Positions 25,477 through 34,672 of a stretch of DNA of 42,959 bases are shown piece by piece (the first letter of the stretch is position 1; every line of letters starts with the position of its first letter). Source of the stretch: Flavobacterium sp. ZT3R18 (lineage in GTDB: Bacteria > Bacteroidota > Bacteroidia > Flavobacteriales > Flavobacteriaceae); the NCBI RefSeq assembly GCF_007097385.1, contig NZ_VJZS01000010.1, forward strand, positions 1 to 42,959, given 5' to 3'. Below the pieces are notes generated by a model. The model saw nothing but the letters and a program-made list of their open reading frames with translations, had not been told where the DNA came from and did no database searches. The position numbers and the translations under genes were made by a program.

Positions 25477-26991
25477 ATGGAGAATACACATTATATAAGT
25501 ACAGATTTGCTTTCTTTTGAAGCATTGCAAGAGATCATATCCCATAATAAATCAATTTCACTATCTGATGAAGCTAAAACAAATATTCAAAAATGTAGAG
25601 AATACTTGGATGCCAAGATGGCTTCCCATTCAGAACCTATTTATGGTATCAATACTGGTTTTGGTTCCCTTTGTAATGTAAAAATTTCAAATGAAAACCT
25701 ATCAAAACTTCAAGAAAACCTTGTAAAATCACACTCTTGTGGTACAGGGGAAGAAGTACCAAACGACATTGTAAAATTAATGTTGTTACTTAAAATTCAA
25801 TCTTTGAGTTACGGTCACTCTGGAATTCAATTGCAAACGGTAGAACGTTTAGTTGATTTTTATAATAATGATGTTCTACCTGTAATCTATACGCAAGGAT
25901 CACTAGGAGCATCTGGAGATTTAGCTCCTTTAGCGCATTTGTCATTGCCTTTGTTAGGAGAGGGAGAAGTTTGGTTTGAAGGCAAGAAAGTACATTCGAG
26001 TGAAGTTTTAAAACATTTCGGTTGGGAACCTATCGTTTTAAAATCAAAAGAAGGATTGGCTTTATTAAACGGAACCCAATTTATGAGTGCTTATGGTGCA
26101 CATATTTTGATGAAAGCGAATAAGTTTTCTTATTTAGCCGATTTAATAGGAACAATTTCTTTGGAAGGTTTTGACGGTAGAATCGAACCTTTTAATGAGT
26201 TGATTCATTATATTCGTCCTCATAACGGTCAAATTGCTACTGCAAAACGAGTGAAAGATTTTCTGGAAGGCAGCGAAATTATTGAGCAAGCTAAAGTGCA
26301 TGTTCAAGATCCATATTCTTTCCGTTGTATTCCACAAGTGCACGGAGCCTCAAAAGATGCGTTTGATTACGTAAAAAAAGTATTCAAAACCGAAATTAAC
26401 TCGGTAACCGATAATCCTAATATATTTGTAGAAAGCGATCAGATTATTTCTGGTGGGAACTTTCATGGACAACCTTTGGCATTGGCATTAGACTTTATGG
26501 CTATTGCTTTGGCAGAATTAGGAAGTATATCCGAACGCAGAACCTATCAATTGATTTCAGGATTGCGTAATCTTCCAGCTTTTTTGGTTGATAATCCAGG
26601 ATTGAATTCAGGATTTATGATTCCGCAATATACTGCAGCAAGCATTGCAAGTCAAAATAAACAGTTGGCTACTCCTGCGAGTATTGATAGTATTGTTTCA
26701 AGCAATGGTCAGGAAGATCATGTGAGCATGGGAGCCAACGGTGCTACCAAATGTTTGCGTGTGATGGACAATCTGGAACGTATTTTGGCAATCGAATTGA
26801 TGAATGCTTCACAAGCTATCGAATACAGAAGACCTTTACAGTCAAGTGATTTTATCGAAATGTTTTTAAAATCTTACAGAGAAGAAGTTCCTTTGGTTAA
26901 AGAAGATAGAATTTTACATTACGACATTGAGAAAACAGTTTCTTTTCTAAACAGTTTTCAAATCGAAGACGATTTGTTAACAATAGCTTAA
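25477..26991 (+). CDS. hutH: Histidine ammonia-lyase
   Basis: The 504-residue enzyme deaminates histidine to urocanate, the first step of histidine breakdown. The MIO prosthetic group forms from Ala145-Ser146-Gly147 in GSLGASGDLAPLAH. Tyr56 in YGINTGFG is the catalytic base, and His86 (LVKSHSCGTG) is the His that marks histidine rather than phenylalanine specificity. Length and motifs match the family. No other hut genes follow, so the rest of the pathway must lie elsewhere. The next genes encode phosphate transport and are probably a separate unit. Confidence 0.92.
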   Translation: MENTHYISTDLLSFEALQEIISHNKSISLSDEAKTNIQKCREYLDAKMASHSEPIYGINTGFGSLCNVKISNENLSKLQENLVKSHSCGTGEEVPNDIVKLMLLLKIQSLSYGHSGIQLQTVERLVDFYNNDVLPVIYTQGSLGASGDLAPLAHLSLPLLGEGEVWFEGKKVHSSEVLKHFGWEPIVLKSKEGLALLNGTQFMSAYGAHILMKANKFSYLADLIGTISLEGFDGRIEPFNELIHYIRPHNGQIATAKRVKDFLEGSEIIEQAKVHVQDPYSFRCIPQVHGASKDAFDYVKKVFKTEINSVTDNPNIFVESDQIISGGNFHGQPLALALDFMAIALAELGSISERRTYQLISGLRNLPAFLVDNPGLNSGFMIPQYTAASIASQNKQLATPASIDSIVSSNGQEDHVSMGANGATKCLRVMDNLERILAIELMNASQAIEYRRPLQSSDFIEMFLKSYREEVPLVKEDRILHYDIEKTVSFLNSFQIEDDLLTIA

Positions 26992-27040
26992 CATTGACTT
27001 AAAATAATGAAGTAATTTTGCAGCACTAAAACATATACAA

Positions 27041-27685
27041 ATGTCATTAAATAGTATTTTTCAATTTTTAGTCCCAAAAGACAAAAAATTCTTTCCTCTT
27101 TTTGAAGAAGCATCTAGCAATTTAATCGAATTAGCTTCAAATTTGCACGAAGCTGTAAATCTTCCTTTGAAAGAAAGAGAAGTTCTTTTTCTGAAAATTG
27201 ATGAATTAGAACAAAAAGGAGAAGATATTACACGTCAAACCAATTTGGAATTGAGTAGAAATTTCATCACTCCATTTGATAGAGAGGATATTTATTCTTT
27301 AATTACTTCAATAGATAACGTTGCTGATTACCTTCATGGGGCAGCCAGTAGAATGCGTTTGTATCAAGTAGATAAAATTACAAAATCGATCCGTAAGATG
27401 ACAGAAATCAATCTAGAGGCCTGTCAGCATATTGATGCTGCTGTAAAAGAGTTGAAAAACTTGAAAAATATGAAAACCATCACCAATGCTTGTGCTAAAA
27501 TCAACAAGCTGGAAAATAAATCAGACATGGTTTATAACAAAGCCGTTTTTGAAATTTTCGAAAATGAAACCGATGCCAAAAATATCATTAAATACAAAGA
27601 AGTTTTGTCAGTTTTAGAATCAGCAACGGATAAATGTAAGAGTGTTGCCAGTGTTTTGGAATCTATTACAGTAAAACATTCTTAA
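27041..27685 (+). CDS. DUF47 / PhoU-like regulator of phosphate transport
   Basis: The 214-residue protein is all-helical with PhoU-like repeats (EKGEDITRQTNLELSRNFITPFDREDIYSLITSIDNVADYL). The FDREDI and DxxxD acidic patches are typical metal-binding sites of the family. It precedes the PiT transporter by 30 bp, the standard DUF47-pit pair, in which it is thought to modulate the transporter. The ATG at 27041 follows a 49-bp gap after hutH. Confidence 0.9.
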   Translation: MSLNSIFQFLVPKDKKFFPLFEEASSNLIELASNLHEAVNLPLKEREVLFLKIDELEQKGEDITRQTNLELSRNFITPFDREDIYSLITSIDNVADYLHGAASRMRLYQVDKITKSIRKMTEINLEACQHIDAAVKELKNLKNMKTITNACAKINKLENKSDMVYNKAVFEIFENETDAKNIIKYKEVLSVLESATDKCKSVASVLESITVKHS

Positions 27686-27715
27686 TTTAATTCTACTCAT
27701 TCTGAAGTTATAGAT

Positions 27716-29050
27716 ATGACGCTACTAATAATTATTATAGTACTAGCATTAATTTTTGATTACATCAATGGTTTCCATGATGCAGCCAATGCTATTGCTA
27801 CTGTTGTTGCCACAAAGGTTCTTTCGCCTTTTCAAGCTGTTGTTTGGGCTGCTTTTTTTAACTTTTTAGCCTATTGGGTTTTTGGTTTAGGTGTAGCAAA
27901 TACTGTTGCAAAAACGGCACAAACAAGTGAGATTAACTTAGTTGTTATTCTTGCTGGAGTGATTGCAGCAATTATTTGGAATTTAATCACATGGTGGCAA
28001 GGAATTCCTTCTAGTTCTTCGCATACTTTAATTGGAGGATTTGCGGGAGCTGCTTTGGCACATGCCTTTGCAGTTCATGGATTTGCAGATTATACTGTAG
28101 ATGGAGCAACGCACCATTGGTATAATATTGTTAGTTGGTACAAAGCAAGTAAAGATGGTGGAATGCCTTCTGGAGTACTTATTATCATCGCTTTTATCGT
28201 ATTAGCCCCATTATTAGGAGCGTTAATTTCCTACTTGATTTCGATTTGGCTTTTAAATGCTTCTAGAAAGAGTATCTATCCTAAGATTTTTACTTTAGTC
28301 TTAATGGCTTTGACTATTTGGTTTGTACAAGGTCAAATGGTGTATTACGCCGATATTGAAAAACCGCGTTTCGGTTCTCATTTTTGGAGTGTAGTTTTTG
28401 AATCGCATAACATAAAATGGTTTTTAGTTGCTTTTATTATACTTACAGTAAGTTTGTTTTGCTTGATTTTTAGCAGTTTAAATCTTCATCAAGCAACTGC
28501 TTGGTTAAAAAAAATGCAATTACTTTCTTCTGCTGCTTTTAGTTTAGGACACGGTGGTAACGATTCACAAAAAGTAATGGGTATTATTGCAGCGGCAGTT
28601 GCGGTTTATATTCATACCAGTGGTGTAGCAATTGAAAGTCTTCCGGATTGGTTACAAGTAATTCTTCCTGATGACGATAAAGGTATAAAAGGAGCAATGC
28701 CAAGTTGGATACCACTAGCTTGTTATACTGCAATTGCAGTAGGTACACTAAGTGGTGGTTGGAAAATTGTAAAAACAATGGGTTCCAAAATTACTAAAGT
28801 TACCTCTTTTGAAGGTGTTGCAGCCGAAACTGCTGGAGCATTGACATTATATATTACTGAGCATTTCAAAGTGCCCGTGAGTACTACACATACTATTACA
28901 GGATCTATTATCGGAGTTGGTTTAACGAAGCGTGTATCTGCGGTTCGTTGGGGAGTAACGGTAAGTTTAATTTGGGCTTGGGTGTTAACTATTCCAATTT
29001 CAGCTTTATTGGCTGCTTTGTGTTACCTTATTCTTAGTCTGTTCTTGTAA
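27716..29050 (+). CDS. PiT family inorganic phosphate transporter
   Basis: The 444-residue membrane protein has about ten hydrophobic segments. The paired PiT signatures are present: GFHDAANAIATVVATKVLSP near residue 20, and GHGGNDSQKVMG with VPVSTTHTITGSIIGVG in the second half. It moves phosphate with H+ or Na+ through the inner membrane. A large loop with acidic and His residues lies near residues 120-150. It is cotranscribed with the DUF47 gene and followed by a strong terminator. Confidence 0.93.
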   Translation: MTLLIIIIVLALIFDYINGFHDAANAIATVVATKVLSPFQAVVWAAFFNFLAYWVFGLGVANTVAKTAQTSEINLVVILAGVIAAIIWNLITWWQGIPSSSSHTLIGGFAGAALAHAFAVHGFADYTVDGATHHWYNIVSWYKASKDGGMPSGVLIIIAFIVLAPLLGALISYLISIWLLNASRKSIYPKIFTLVLMALTIWFVQGQMVYYADIEKPRFGSHFWSVVFESHNIKWFLVAFIILTVSLFCLIFSSLNLHQATAWLKKMQLLSSAAFSLGHGGNDSQKVMGIIAAAVAVYIHTSGVAIESLPDWLQVILPDDDKGIKGAMPSWIPLACYTAIAVGTLSGGWKIVKTMGSKITKVTSFEGVAAETAGALTLYITEHFKVPVSTTHTITGSIIGVGLTKRVSAVRWGVTVSLIWAWVLTIPISALLAALCYLILSLFL

Positions 29051-29070
29051 TTTTTACCTAAAAAAAATAC

Positions 29071-29103
29071 AAAAAAAACCATTCGGAAACGAATGGTTTT
29101 TTT
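29071..29103 (+). terminator. Terminator of the DUF47-PiT operon
   Basis: A strong hairpin with arms AAAAAACCATTC and GAATGGTTTTTT, loop GGAAAC and a T run, 21 bp after the transporter stop. Confidence 0.9.
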
Positions 29104-29169
29104 ATGCTTTAAAAACAAATAGAGTGTAAATTCAATTGATTTTTTTTTGGAGCAGAGCATTTCTTAATG

Positions 29170-29262
29170 AAGAACATCAGTCCCGCTGTACACAGTATCT
29201 TTTGTGCCTCCCGATAGCTATCGGGACCGGCACAAAAGGATACTTGCTTCCATCGGGGCTAA
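29170..29262 (+). repeat. Probable third, partial copy of the two-hairpin repeat
   Basis: Arms AGTATCTTTTGTGCC (29194-29208) and GGCACAAAAGGATACT (29229-29244) bracket the 18-bp palindrome TCCCGATAGCTATCGGGA (29209-29226). The TATCTTT/AAAGGATA pair and the flanking CCCGCTGT and CTTCCATC resemble the right half of copy 2. The GGGCGTAACCCC end is missing. The remaining 29104-29560 holds no convincing gene apart from the fragment at 29404. Confidence 0.5.
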
Positions 29263-29403
29263 ACAAGTAAATTTAGTGCTATCATGAACTTTAAAAAAAA
29301 ACTAATAATGAAAAGGAGTTATTAAAAAAGTGTAGCTATTCATCCTATTGATGATTTTGAATTGCCTGTAATTTTAGTCAAAAGGAAAGTATTAGATATT
29401 AAA

Positions 29404-29484
29404 ATGGCTTTATCCAAAAAGGATGCGATTTTGGCTAAAGCCATTTTAACTTCATTCCTTCAGGTAAAGTTGGAAGCAATTTAA
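29404..29484 (+). pseudogene. Possible decayed gene fragment
   Basis: An open frame runs from a TAA near 29323 to 29484 and reads AIHPIDDFELPVILVKRKVL then MALSKKDAILAKAILTSFLQ. The peptide has protein-like composition, but the only ATG is at 29404 and no ribosome-binding context is seen. The 12-bp arms AAAATGGCTTTA (29401-29412) and TAAAGCCATTTT (29436-29447) form a hairpin within it. It may be a gene remnant or chance. Confidence 0.25.
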
Positions 29485-29560
29485 TACTTCGAAAAATAGA
29501 CTTTTTAAATTAGAATTGACTGAATAGAGTAGGGGAAATAATAACCAAAACTTAATTGAA

Positions 29561-30079
29561 TCAAGAATTCCCTTGAATTAAATTTTTATGGTTTTTTCTG
29601 CGTTTATAATGCGTTTGTTTTAAATTTTTGTCCCCAGTGATAATGCTAATATTTCCGTCAATTTCAAGCATGGCTAGTTTTACATCTGCAAAATGTTCAA
29701 TTCCATGTTCGCGCATGGCTTCTTTTAATTCATCGTTGGTAATACTTAATTTACTCAATGCATTGAAGTCTAAATTCCCATTATGGATAAGAATTTCAGG
29801 TTTTTCGAGCATAAAATCGCCAAAGGTTTTATACTTAAACATTAATTTTTTCAATATAAAATTAATCGCAAAAAGTACCGTTGCAGCTGCTAAACCTCCC
29901 CAAAGTGTAGTGTTATTTCCAACCATGGCATTTTGCACGGAGTTGCTGATTAGCAAAATCAAAATGACGTCGGCAGTATTCAGTTGGGATAATTCTTTCT
30001 TCCCAAATACACGTAAAGCAATAACCATAAATAAATATACAGCTGCACTTCGGATAACGATGTCTAGGTATGGATTCAT
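29561..30079 (-). CDS. DUF421 membrane protein (YetF-like)
   Basis: The 172-residue protein starts with three transmembrane helices (IVIRSAAVYLFMVIALRVFG, TADVILILLISNSVQNAMVG, WGGLAAATVLFAINFILKK). The cytosolic DUF421 domain follows, with KPEILIHNGNLDFNALSKLSITNDELKEAMREHGI. The function of the family is uncertain; members occur in sporulation and stress contexts. It lies 88 bp downstream of rimK on the same strand, across a low-complexity gap with CAGTTTTCAGT repeats. Confidence 0.85.
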   Translation of the reverse strand: MNPYLDIVIRSAAVYLFMVIALRVFGKKELSQLNTADVILILLISNSVQNAMVGNNTTLWGGLAAATVLFAINFILKKLMFKYKTFGDFMLEKPEILIHNGNLDFNALSKLSITNDELKEAMREHGIEHFADVKLAMLEIDGNISIITGDKNLKQTHYKRRKNHKNLIQGNS

Positions 30080-30167
30080 TTTATTTAGTGTTCAGTTTTC
30101 AGTCTCAGTTTTCAGTTACATAGCAGACTGTAAACTGCGACTGCGACTGAGCACTGATTACTTTAAT

Positions 30168-31538
30168 CTACTTAATTTTAAAGTTCTTCTCAATAGCCTT
30201 AATCATTTCCCCAGCAATATCTTTATTAGTAGCTCCTTCAATTCCTTCAAGACCAGGTGAAGAGTTGACTTCAAGCAATAAAGGCCCTTTTGCGGAGCGA
30301 ATAATATCTACACCAGCTACTTTTAGATCCATTGCTTTTGCGGCCTTTATAGCGATCTTTTTTTCTTCGGATGTAACTTTTATTATTGATGCTGTTCCTC
30401 CTAGATGAATGTTGGCTCTAAATTCGCCTGGCATCGCTTCTCTTTGAATTGCTGCAACCACTTTTCCGTCAATTACAAAACAACGAATGTCTTTTCCATT
30501 GGCTTCTTTGATGAATTCTTGAACTAGTATATTAGCATTTAAGCTCTTAAAAGCATTGATAACACTCTCTGCAGCTTTTTTTGTTTCGGCTAAAACAACT
30601 CCTTTTCCCTGTGTGCCTTCCAGTAATTTTACGATTAGGGGAGATCCACCAACCATTTTTATCAAATTATCGGTATCCAATGGCGAATTGGCAAAACCAG
30701 TTGTTGGAATGTCAACACCGTGATTCAGTAATAATTGCAAAGAGAATAATTTATCTCTTGATTGCGTGATAGCAGTCGATGAGTTTAAACAAAATACTTT
30801 TAAAGCTTCAAATTGCCTAGTTAAAGCGCATCCGTAAAAGGTAATACTCGGACGGATTCTGGGAATGATGGCGTCAAATTGATTTAATATTTTTCCGCCA
30901 CGATAGTGAATTTCGGGAGTTTTTGCATCCAGTTTCATATAGCATTCCTTGATGTTTAGGAAATGCATTTCATGTCCTCGCATTTCTCCGGCTTCCATGA
31001 TTCTTTTGTTGCTGTACAATTCAGGGTTACTGGCCAAAAGCCCTATTCTTAGACCTGAGCTGGCTTTTTCTGAGTTTACGTATAATGCTGCGAGACTTTC
31101 TGTAGTTGGTTGTCCTAAAAGATATTTTTGTTCTGGATCAACAAGAATCCTTCCGCTCATGGCTTCTCGTCCCAAAAGCATTCTAAAACCCATTGAATCT
31201 CTATTGGTCAATGTCATTTCGATAGGCCATTTAGTATCGCCTATAGCAAGATTGGTCTGAATTACATAGCGATGTTCTCTAAAACCACTGGAGCTTTTTA
31301 CAATACGTTTATCCACTAAGGGAGCCTCACAATGAATAACTGTTTTTATATTATTCTGAATAGGGTTGATGTCAAATTTTACCCAATTAGTTTCGTTTTT
31401 TATAAATGGAGCAATATTGATGGCGTGCAAAGCCGATGTTTTGGCGCCAGAATCAACACGAGCTTTGATGGTTGGGATTCCCAATTCAGGAAAAGAACAC
31501 CATTCTTCGCTACCCAGTATAACTTTATTTTGTAACAT
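30168..31538 (-). CDS. rimK: RimK-family ATP-grasp ligase fused to a retropepsin-like domain
   Basis: The 456-residue protein has two parts. Residues 1-150 match the aspartic-protease-like (RimB/DUF785) domain with Asp29-Ser-Gly-Ala-Lys-Thr-Ser. Residues from about 160 match the RimK ATP-grasp fold: [43 protein letters not shown] and [16 protein letters not shown]. RimK adds glutamates to ribosomal protein S6 or related targets, and the RimB domain is thought to process them. The fusion puts both activities in one chain. The gene is near clpC on the same strand, but a terminator separates them. Confidence 0.9.
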   Translation of the reverse strand: MLQNKVILGSEEWCSFPELGIPTIKARVDSGAKTSALHAINIAPFIKNETNWVKFDINPIQNNIKTVIHCEAPLVDKRIVKSSSGFREHRYVIQTNLAIGDTKWPIEMTLTNRDSMGFRMLLGREAMSGRILVDPEQKYLLGQPTTESLAALYVNSEKASSGLRIGLLASNPELYSNKRIMEAGEMRGHEMHFLNIKECYMKLDAKTPEIHYRGGKILNQFDAIIPRIRPSITFYGCALTRQFEALKVFCLNSSTAITQSRDKLFSLQLLLNHGVDIPTTGFANSPLDTDNLIKMVGGSPLIVKLLEGTQGKGVVLAETKKAAESVINAFKSLNANILVQEFIKEANGKDIRCFVIDGKVVAAIQREAMPGEFRANIHLGGTASIIKVTSEEKKIAIKAAKAMDLKVAGVDIIRSAKGPLLLEVNSSPGLEGIEGATNKDIAGEMIKAIEKNFKIK

Positions 31539-31864
31539 ATATTAATTTTATTTTGGTCTATTTTTGAATTATCAAATGTAAATATTTGTTTTTTAAAACA
31601 AAGAAAATTCTCTATAAAGTACAAACCCGTTATGTTATTAAAACGTAACGGGTTTGTTATAAAACAAATTATTGTGTATCTATTCAGGTTACAGTTTTTA
31701 GTCGCAGTTTTCAGAGTTGTCCGTAAATAATATAATTCGCTTTCTTAATAATATTTGTAAAAAAAGGAGTTTGTTTAAGAGCTATTTTAACAATGAATAC
31801 CCTTTTTGGTCTGAATACTGAATACTGTGACTGTAAACTAGCTGAATAGTTATATTATTTTAAT
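31539..31864. other. rimK-clpC intergenic region
   Basis: No gene is seen. The region holds the terminator at 31621-31657 and short CAGTTTTTAGTCGCAG and CTGAATACTGAATACTG repeats in 31690-31860, resembling the low-complexity stretch before the DUF421 gene. Confidence 0.5.
31621..31657 (-). terminator. Terminator between clpC and rimK
   Basis: The arms ACAAACCCGTTA and TAACGGGTTTGT pair perfectly over 12 bp. It lies 208 bp beyond the clpC stop and 83 bp before the rimK start on the same strand, so the two genes are probably separate transcripts. Confidence 0.75.
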
Positions 31865-34411
31865 TTATGGATTTGTAGGCTCTCCCGCTTTATGAATATT
31901 AACCGTTAGTTCTTGTGAACCTTCTTCGATATCCATGAAAATTTCATCGCCAGTAGTGATTTTTGAAGTGATGATCTCTTCAGCAAGAGTGTCTTCTACG
32001 TATTTTTGAATGGCTCTTTTTAGAGGCCTCGCACCAAATTGTTTGTCAAATCCTTTGTCGGCAATAAACGCTTTGGCTTTGTCAGACAAGGTTAATTGAT
32101 AGCCTAATTCCTTGATACGATCGTATAATTTTTTCAATTCAATTTCTATAATCAAATTGATGTCTTCTTTCTCTAAAGTGTTAAAGACAATTACATCGTC
32201 AATTCTATTCAAGAACTCAGGTGCAAATGTTTTTTTCAAAGCGTTTTCAATAATACTTTTCGAATTGTCATCAGCTTGGGCTATTTTGGCAGCAGTTCCA
32301 AATCCAACTCCTTGTCCGAAATCTTTCAACTGACGCGCTCCAACATTAGAGGTCATAATGATAATCGTGTTCTTGAAATCAATTTTGCGTCCTAAACTAT
32401 CGGTTAAATAGCCATCATCAAGGACTTGAAGCATCATATTAAAAACATCAGGATGTGCTTTCTCGATTTCATCAAGCAATACTACACAATATGGTTTTCT
32501 ACGTACTTTTTCAGTTAATTGCCCACCTTCTTCGTATCCTACGTATCCTGGAGGTGCTCCAACTAATCTCGAAATCGCAAATTTTTCCATGTATTCACTC
32601 ATGTCAATTCGAACTAAAGCATCCTCAGAATCAAATAATTCTTTGGCAAGAACTTTGGCCAATTGCGTTTTACCAACTCCAGTTTGTCCAAGGAAAATAA
32701 AAGAACCAATAGGTCGGTTTGGATCTTTCAATCCTGCTCGATTTCTTTGGATAGAACGGGCAATTTTTAAAACAGCCTCATTTTGTCCAATTACTTTATT
32801 TTGAATAAGTTCTGGTAATTTTGCCAGTTTGTTGCTTTCTGTTTGTGCAATACGATTTACAGGAATTCCAGTCATCATAGAAACTACATCGGCAACATTG
32901 TCTTCGGTTACTAATATTCTGTTGTTTTTAGAATCTTCTTCCCATTGTTCTTGAGCTATTGCAAGATCTTTTTCTATCTTTTTTTCATCATCACGAAGTT
33001 TAGCTGCCTCTTCATATTTTTGTTTTTTAACAACCAAATTTTTCAATTCACGCACTTCTTCCAATTGACGTTCCAAGTCCAAAATTTGTTTAGGAACATC
33101 AATATTGGTAATGTGCACGCGAGAACCCGCTTCGTCTAAAGCATCAATCGCTTTGTCCGGTAAAAAACGCTCGGACATATAACGATTGGTTAGTTTGACA
33201 CAGGCTTCGATAGCTTCAGGAGTGTACGTTACGTTATGGTGATCTTCGTATTTGTCTTTTATGTTATTCAAAATAGTAATCGTTTCCTCTACTGAAGTTG
33301 GTTCAACAATTACTTTTTGGAAACGTCTTTCTAGTGCTCCGTCTTTCTCAATATATTGACGGTATTCGTCTAATGTTGTGGCTCCAATACATTGAATTTC
33401 GCCTCTTGACAAAGCAGGTTTAAACATATTTGAGGCATCAAGCGAACCTGTAGCTCCACCAGCACCAACTATAGTGTGAATTTCATCAATAAAAAGAATG
33501 ATATCATCATTTTTTTCAAGCTCATTCATTACCGCTTTCATGCGTTCTTCAAACTGACCGCGGTATTTGGTGCCAGCAACTAAGCTAGCTAAATCAAGTG
33601 TAACTACTCGTTTGTTGAATAAAATACGAGATACTTTTTTCTGAATGATTCGTAAAGCGAGTCCTTCGGCAATAGCAGATTTACCAACACCTGGCTCTCC
33701 TATTAATAAAGGGTTGTTCTTTTTACGACGACTCAAAATTTGAGATACACGTTCAATTTCTTTTTCACGTCCAACAACAGGGTCTAATTTGCCCTCTTCC
33801 GCCATCTCTGTTAAATCTCTTCCAAAATTATCAAGAACTGGAGTTTTAGATTTTTTATTTGATTTATTGGCAGGGTTGTTGAAATTACCTTCTTTAAGAC
33901 TGTCATCTTGTCCTGAATCATCATTGTATGATTCATTTCTTGGCAAGTTTTCTAAAAATTCTTCTTCGTTTGGAGTCATATTGATGTATTGTTCTTTAGC
34001 TATATCGTAATCGATTTTAAGTTTATTCAATAGCTTGGTTGTAGGATCGTTTTCGTTTCTTAAGATACACAGTAACAAATGTGCTGTACTTATAGAAGAA
34101 CTTTGAAATACTTTAGCTTCAAGAAAAGTGGTTTTCAAGGCGCGTTCTGCTTGACGAGTAAGGTGCAGATTTTTCTTTTCTACACTTATTTCATGGCTGG
34201 GACTGGCAGGACTAAGGATTTCGACCTTTCTCCGCAGATGATCTAGATCTACAGAAAGGTTATTCAGAATATGGATTGCTTTTCCATTCCCGTCTCTTAA
34301 AATACCAAGCATCAAATGTTCGGTACCTATAAAGTCATGTCCTAAACGCAATGCCTCTTCTTTACTGTAGGTAATCACGTCTTTTACTCTTGGTGAAAAA
34401 TTATCATCCAT
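31865..34411 (-). CDS. clpC: ATP-dependent Clp protease ATP-binding subunit ClpC
   Basis: The 848-residue AAA+ unfoldase hands substrates to ClpP. Domains in order: Clp_N repeats (1-140), Walker A1 GEPGVGKSA (238-246), Walker B1 ILFIDEIH (305-312), a UVR-type motif (about 463-478, [19 protein letters not shown]), Walker A2 GQTGVGKT (575-582) and Walker B2 [18 protein letters not shown] contains the VGF ClpP-binding tripeptide, and the UVR motif separates ClpC from ClpA and ClpB. It is divergent from gyrA across 261 bp. No CtsR-like operator was recognised. Confidence 0.95.
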   Translation of the reverse strand: MDDNFSPRVKDVITYSKEEALRLGHDFIGTEHLMLGILRDGNGKAIHILNNLSVDLDHLRRKVEILSPASPSHEISVEKKNLHLTRQAERALKTTFLEAKVFQSSSISTAHLLLCILRNENDPTTKLLNKLKIDYDIAKEQYINMTPNEEEFLENLPRNESYNDDSGQDDSLKEGNFNNPANKSNKKSKTPVLDNFGRDLTEMAEEGKLDPVVGREKEIERVSQILSRRKKNNPLLIGEPGVGKSAIAEGLALRIIQKKVSRILFNKRVVTLDLASLVAGTKYRGQFEERMKAVMNELEKNDDIILFIDEIHTIVGAGGATGSLDASNMFKPALSRGEIQCIGATTLDEYRQYIEKDGALERRFQKVIVEPTSVEETITILNNIKDKYEDHHNVTYTPEAIEACVKLTNRYMSERFLPDKAIDALDEAGSRVHITNIDVPKQILDLERQLEEVRELKNLVVKKQKYEEAAKLRDDEKKIEKDLAIAQEQWEEDSKNNRILVTEDNVADVVSMMTGIPVNRIAQTESNKLAKLPELIQNKVIGQNEAVLKIARSIQRNRAGLKDPNRPIGSFIFLGQTGVGKTQLAKVLAKELFDSEDALVRIDMSEYMEKFAISRLVGAPPGYVGYEEGGQLTEKVRRKPYCVVLLDEIEKAHPDVFNMMLQVLDDGYLTDSLGRKIDFKNTIIIMTSNVGARQLKDFGQGVGFGTAAKIAQADDNSKSIIENALKKTFAPEFLNRIDDVIVFNTLEKEDINLIIEIELKKLYDRIKELGYQLTLSDKAKAFIADKGFDKQFGARPLKRAIQKYVEDTLAEEIITSKITTGDEIFMDIEEGSQELTVNIHKAGEPTNP

Positions 34412-34672
34412 AATTTCTATATATTGGTATTGTAAATTTAGTGAATTAGTTTTTGAAAAACAAAAACCATACCTTTAATAACTGTTTTTGCTAATTGACA
34501 AAAAAAGGATGAAAATAAAGTTAAAGAAGACTTAAATTTATTAACTAAAAGCCAACATTAATTTGTTAATAAATCAAATAAATTTACATCGTATTATGGT
34601 CTAAATTTTATCGAGAAAGGTTATATTAGCGGGATTTTTTAAAACAAAATAATTTTAATCTAAGAATATATT

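Noticed and set aside
29628..30260. Plus-strand frame of about 210 codons opposite the DUF421 and rimK genes
   Set aside because: It is antisense to two well-supported genes and has no recognisable protein features.
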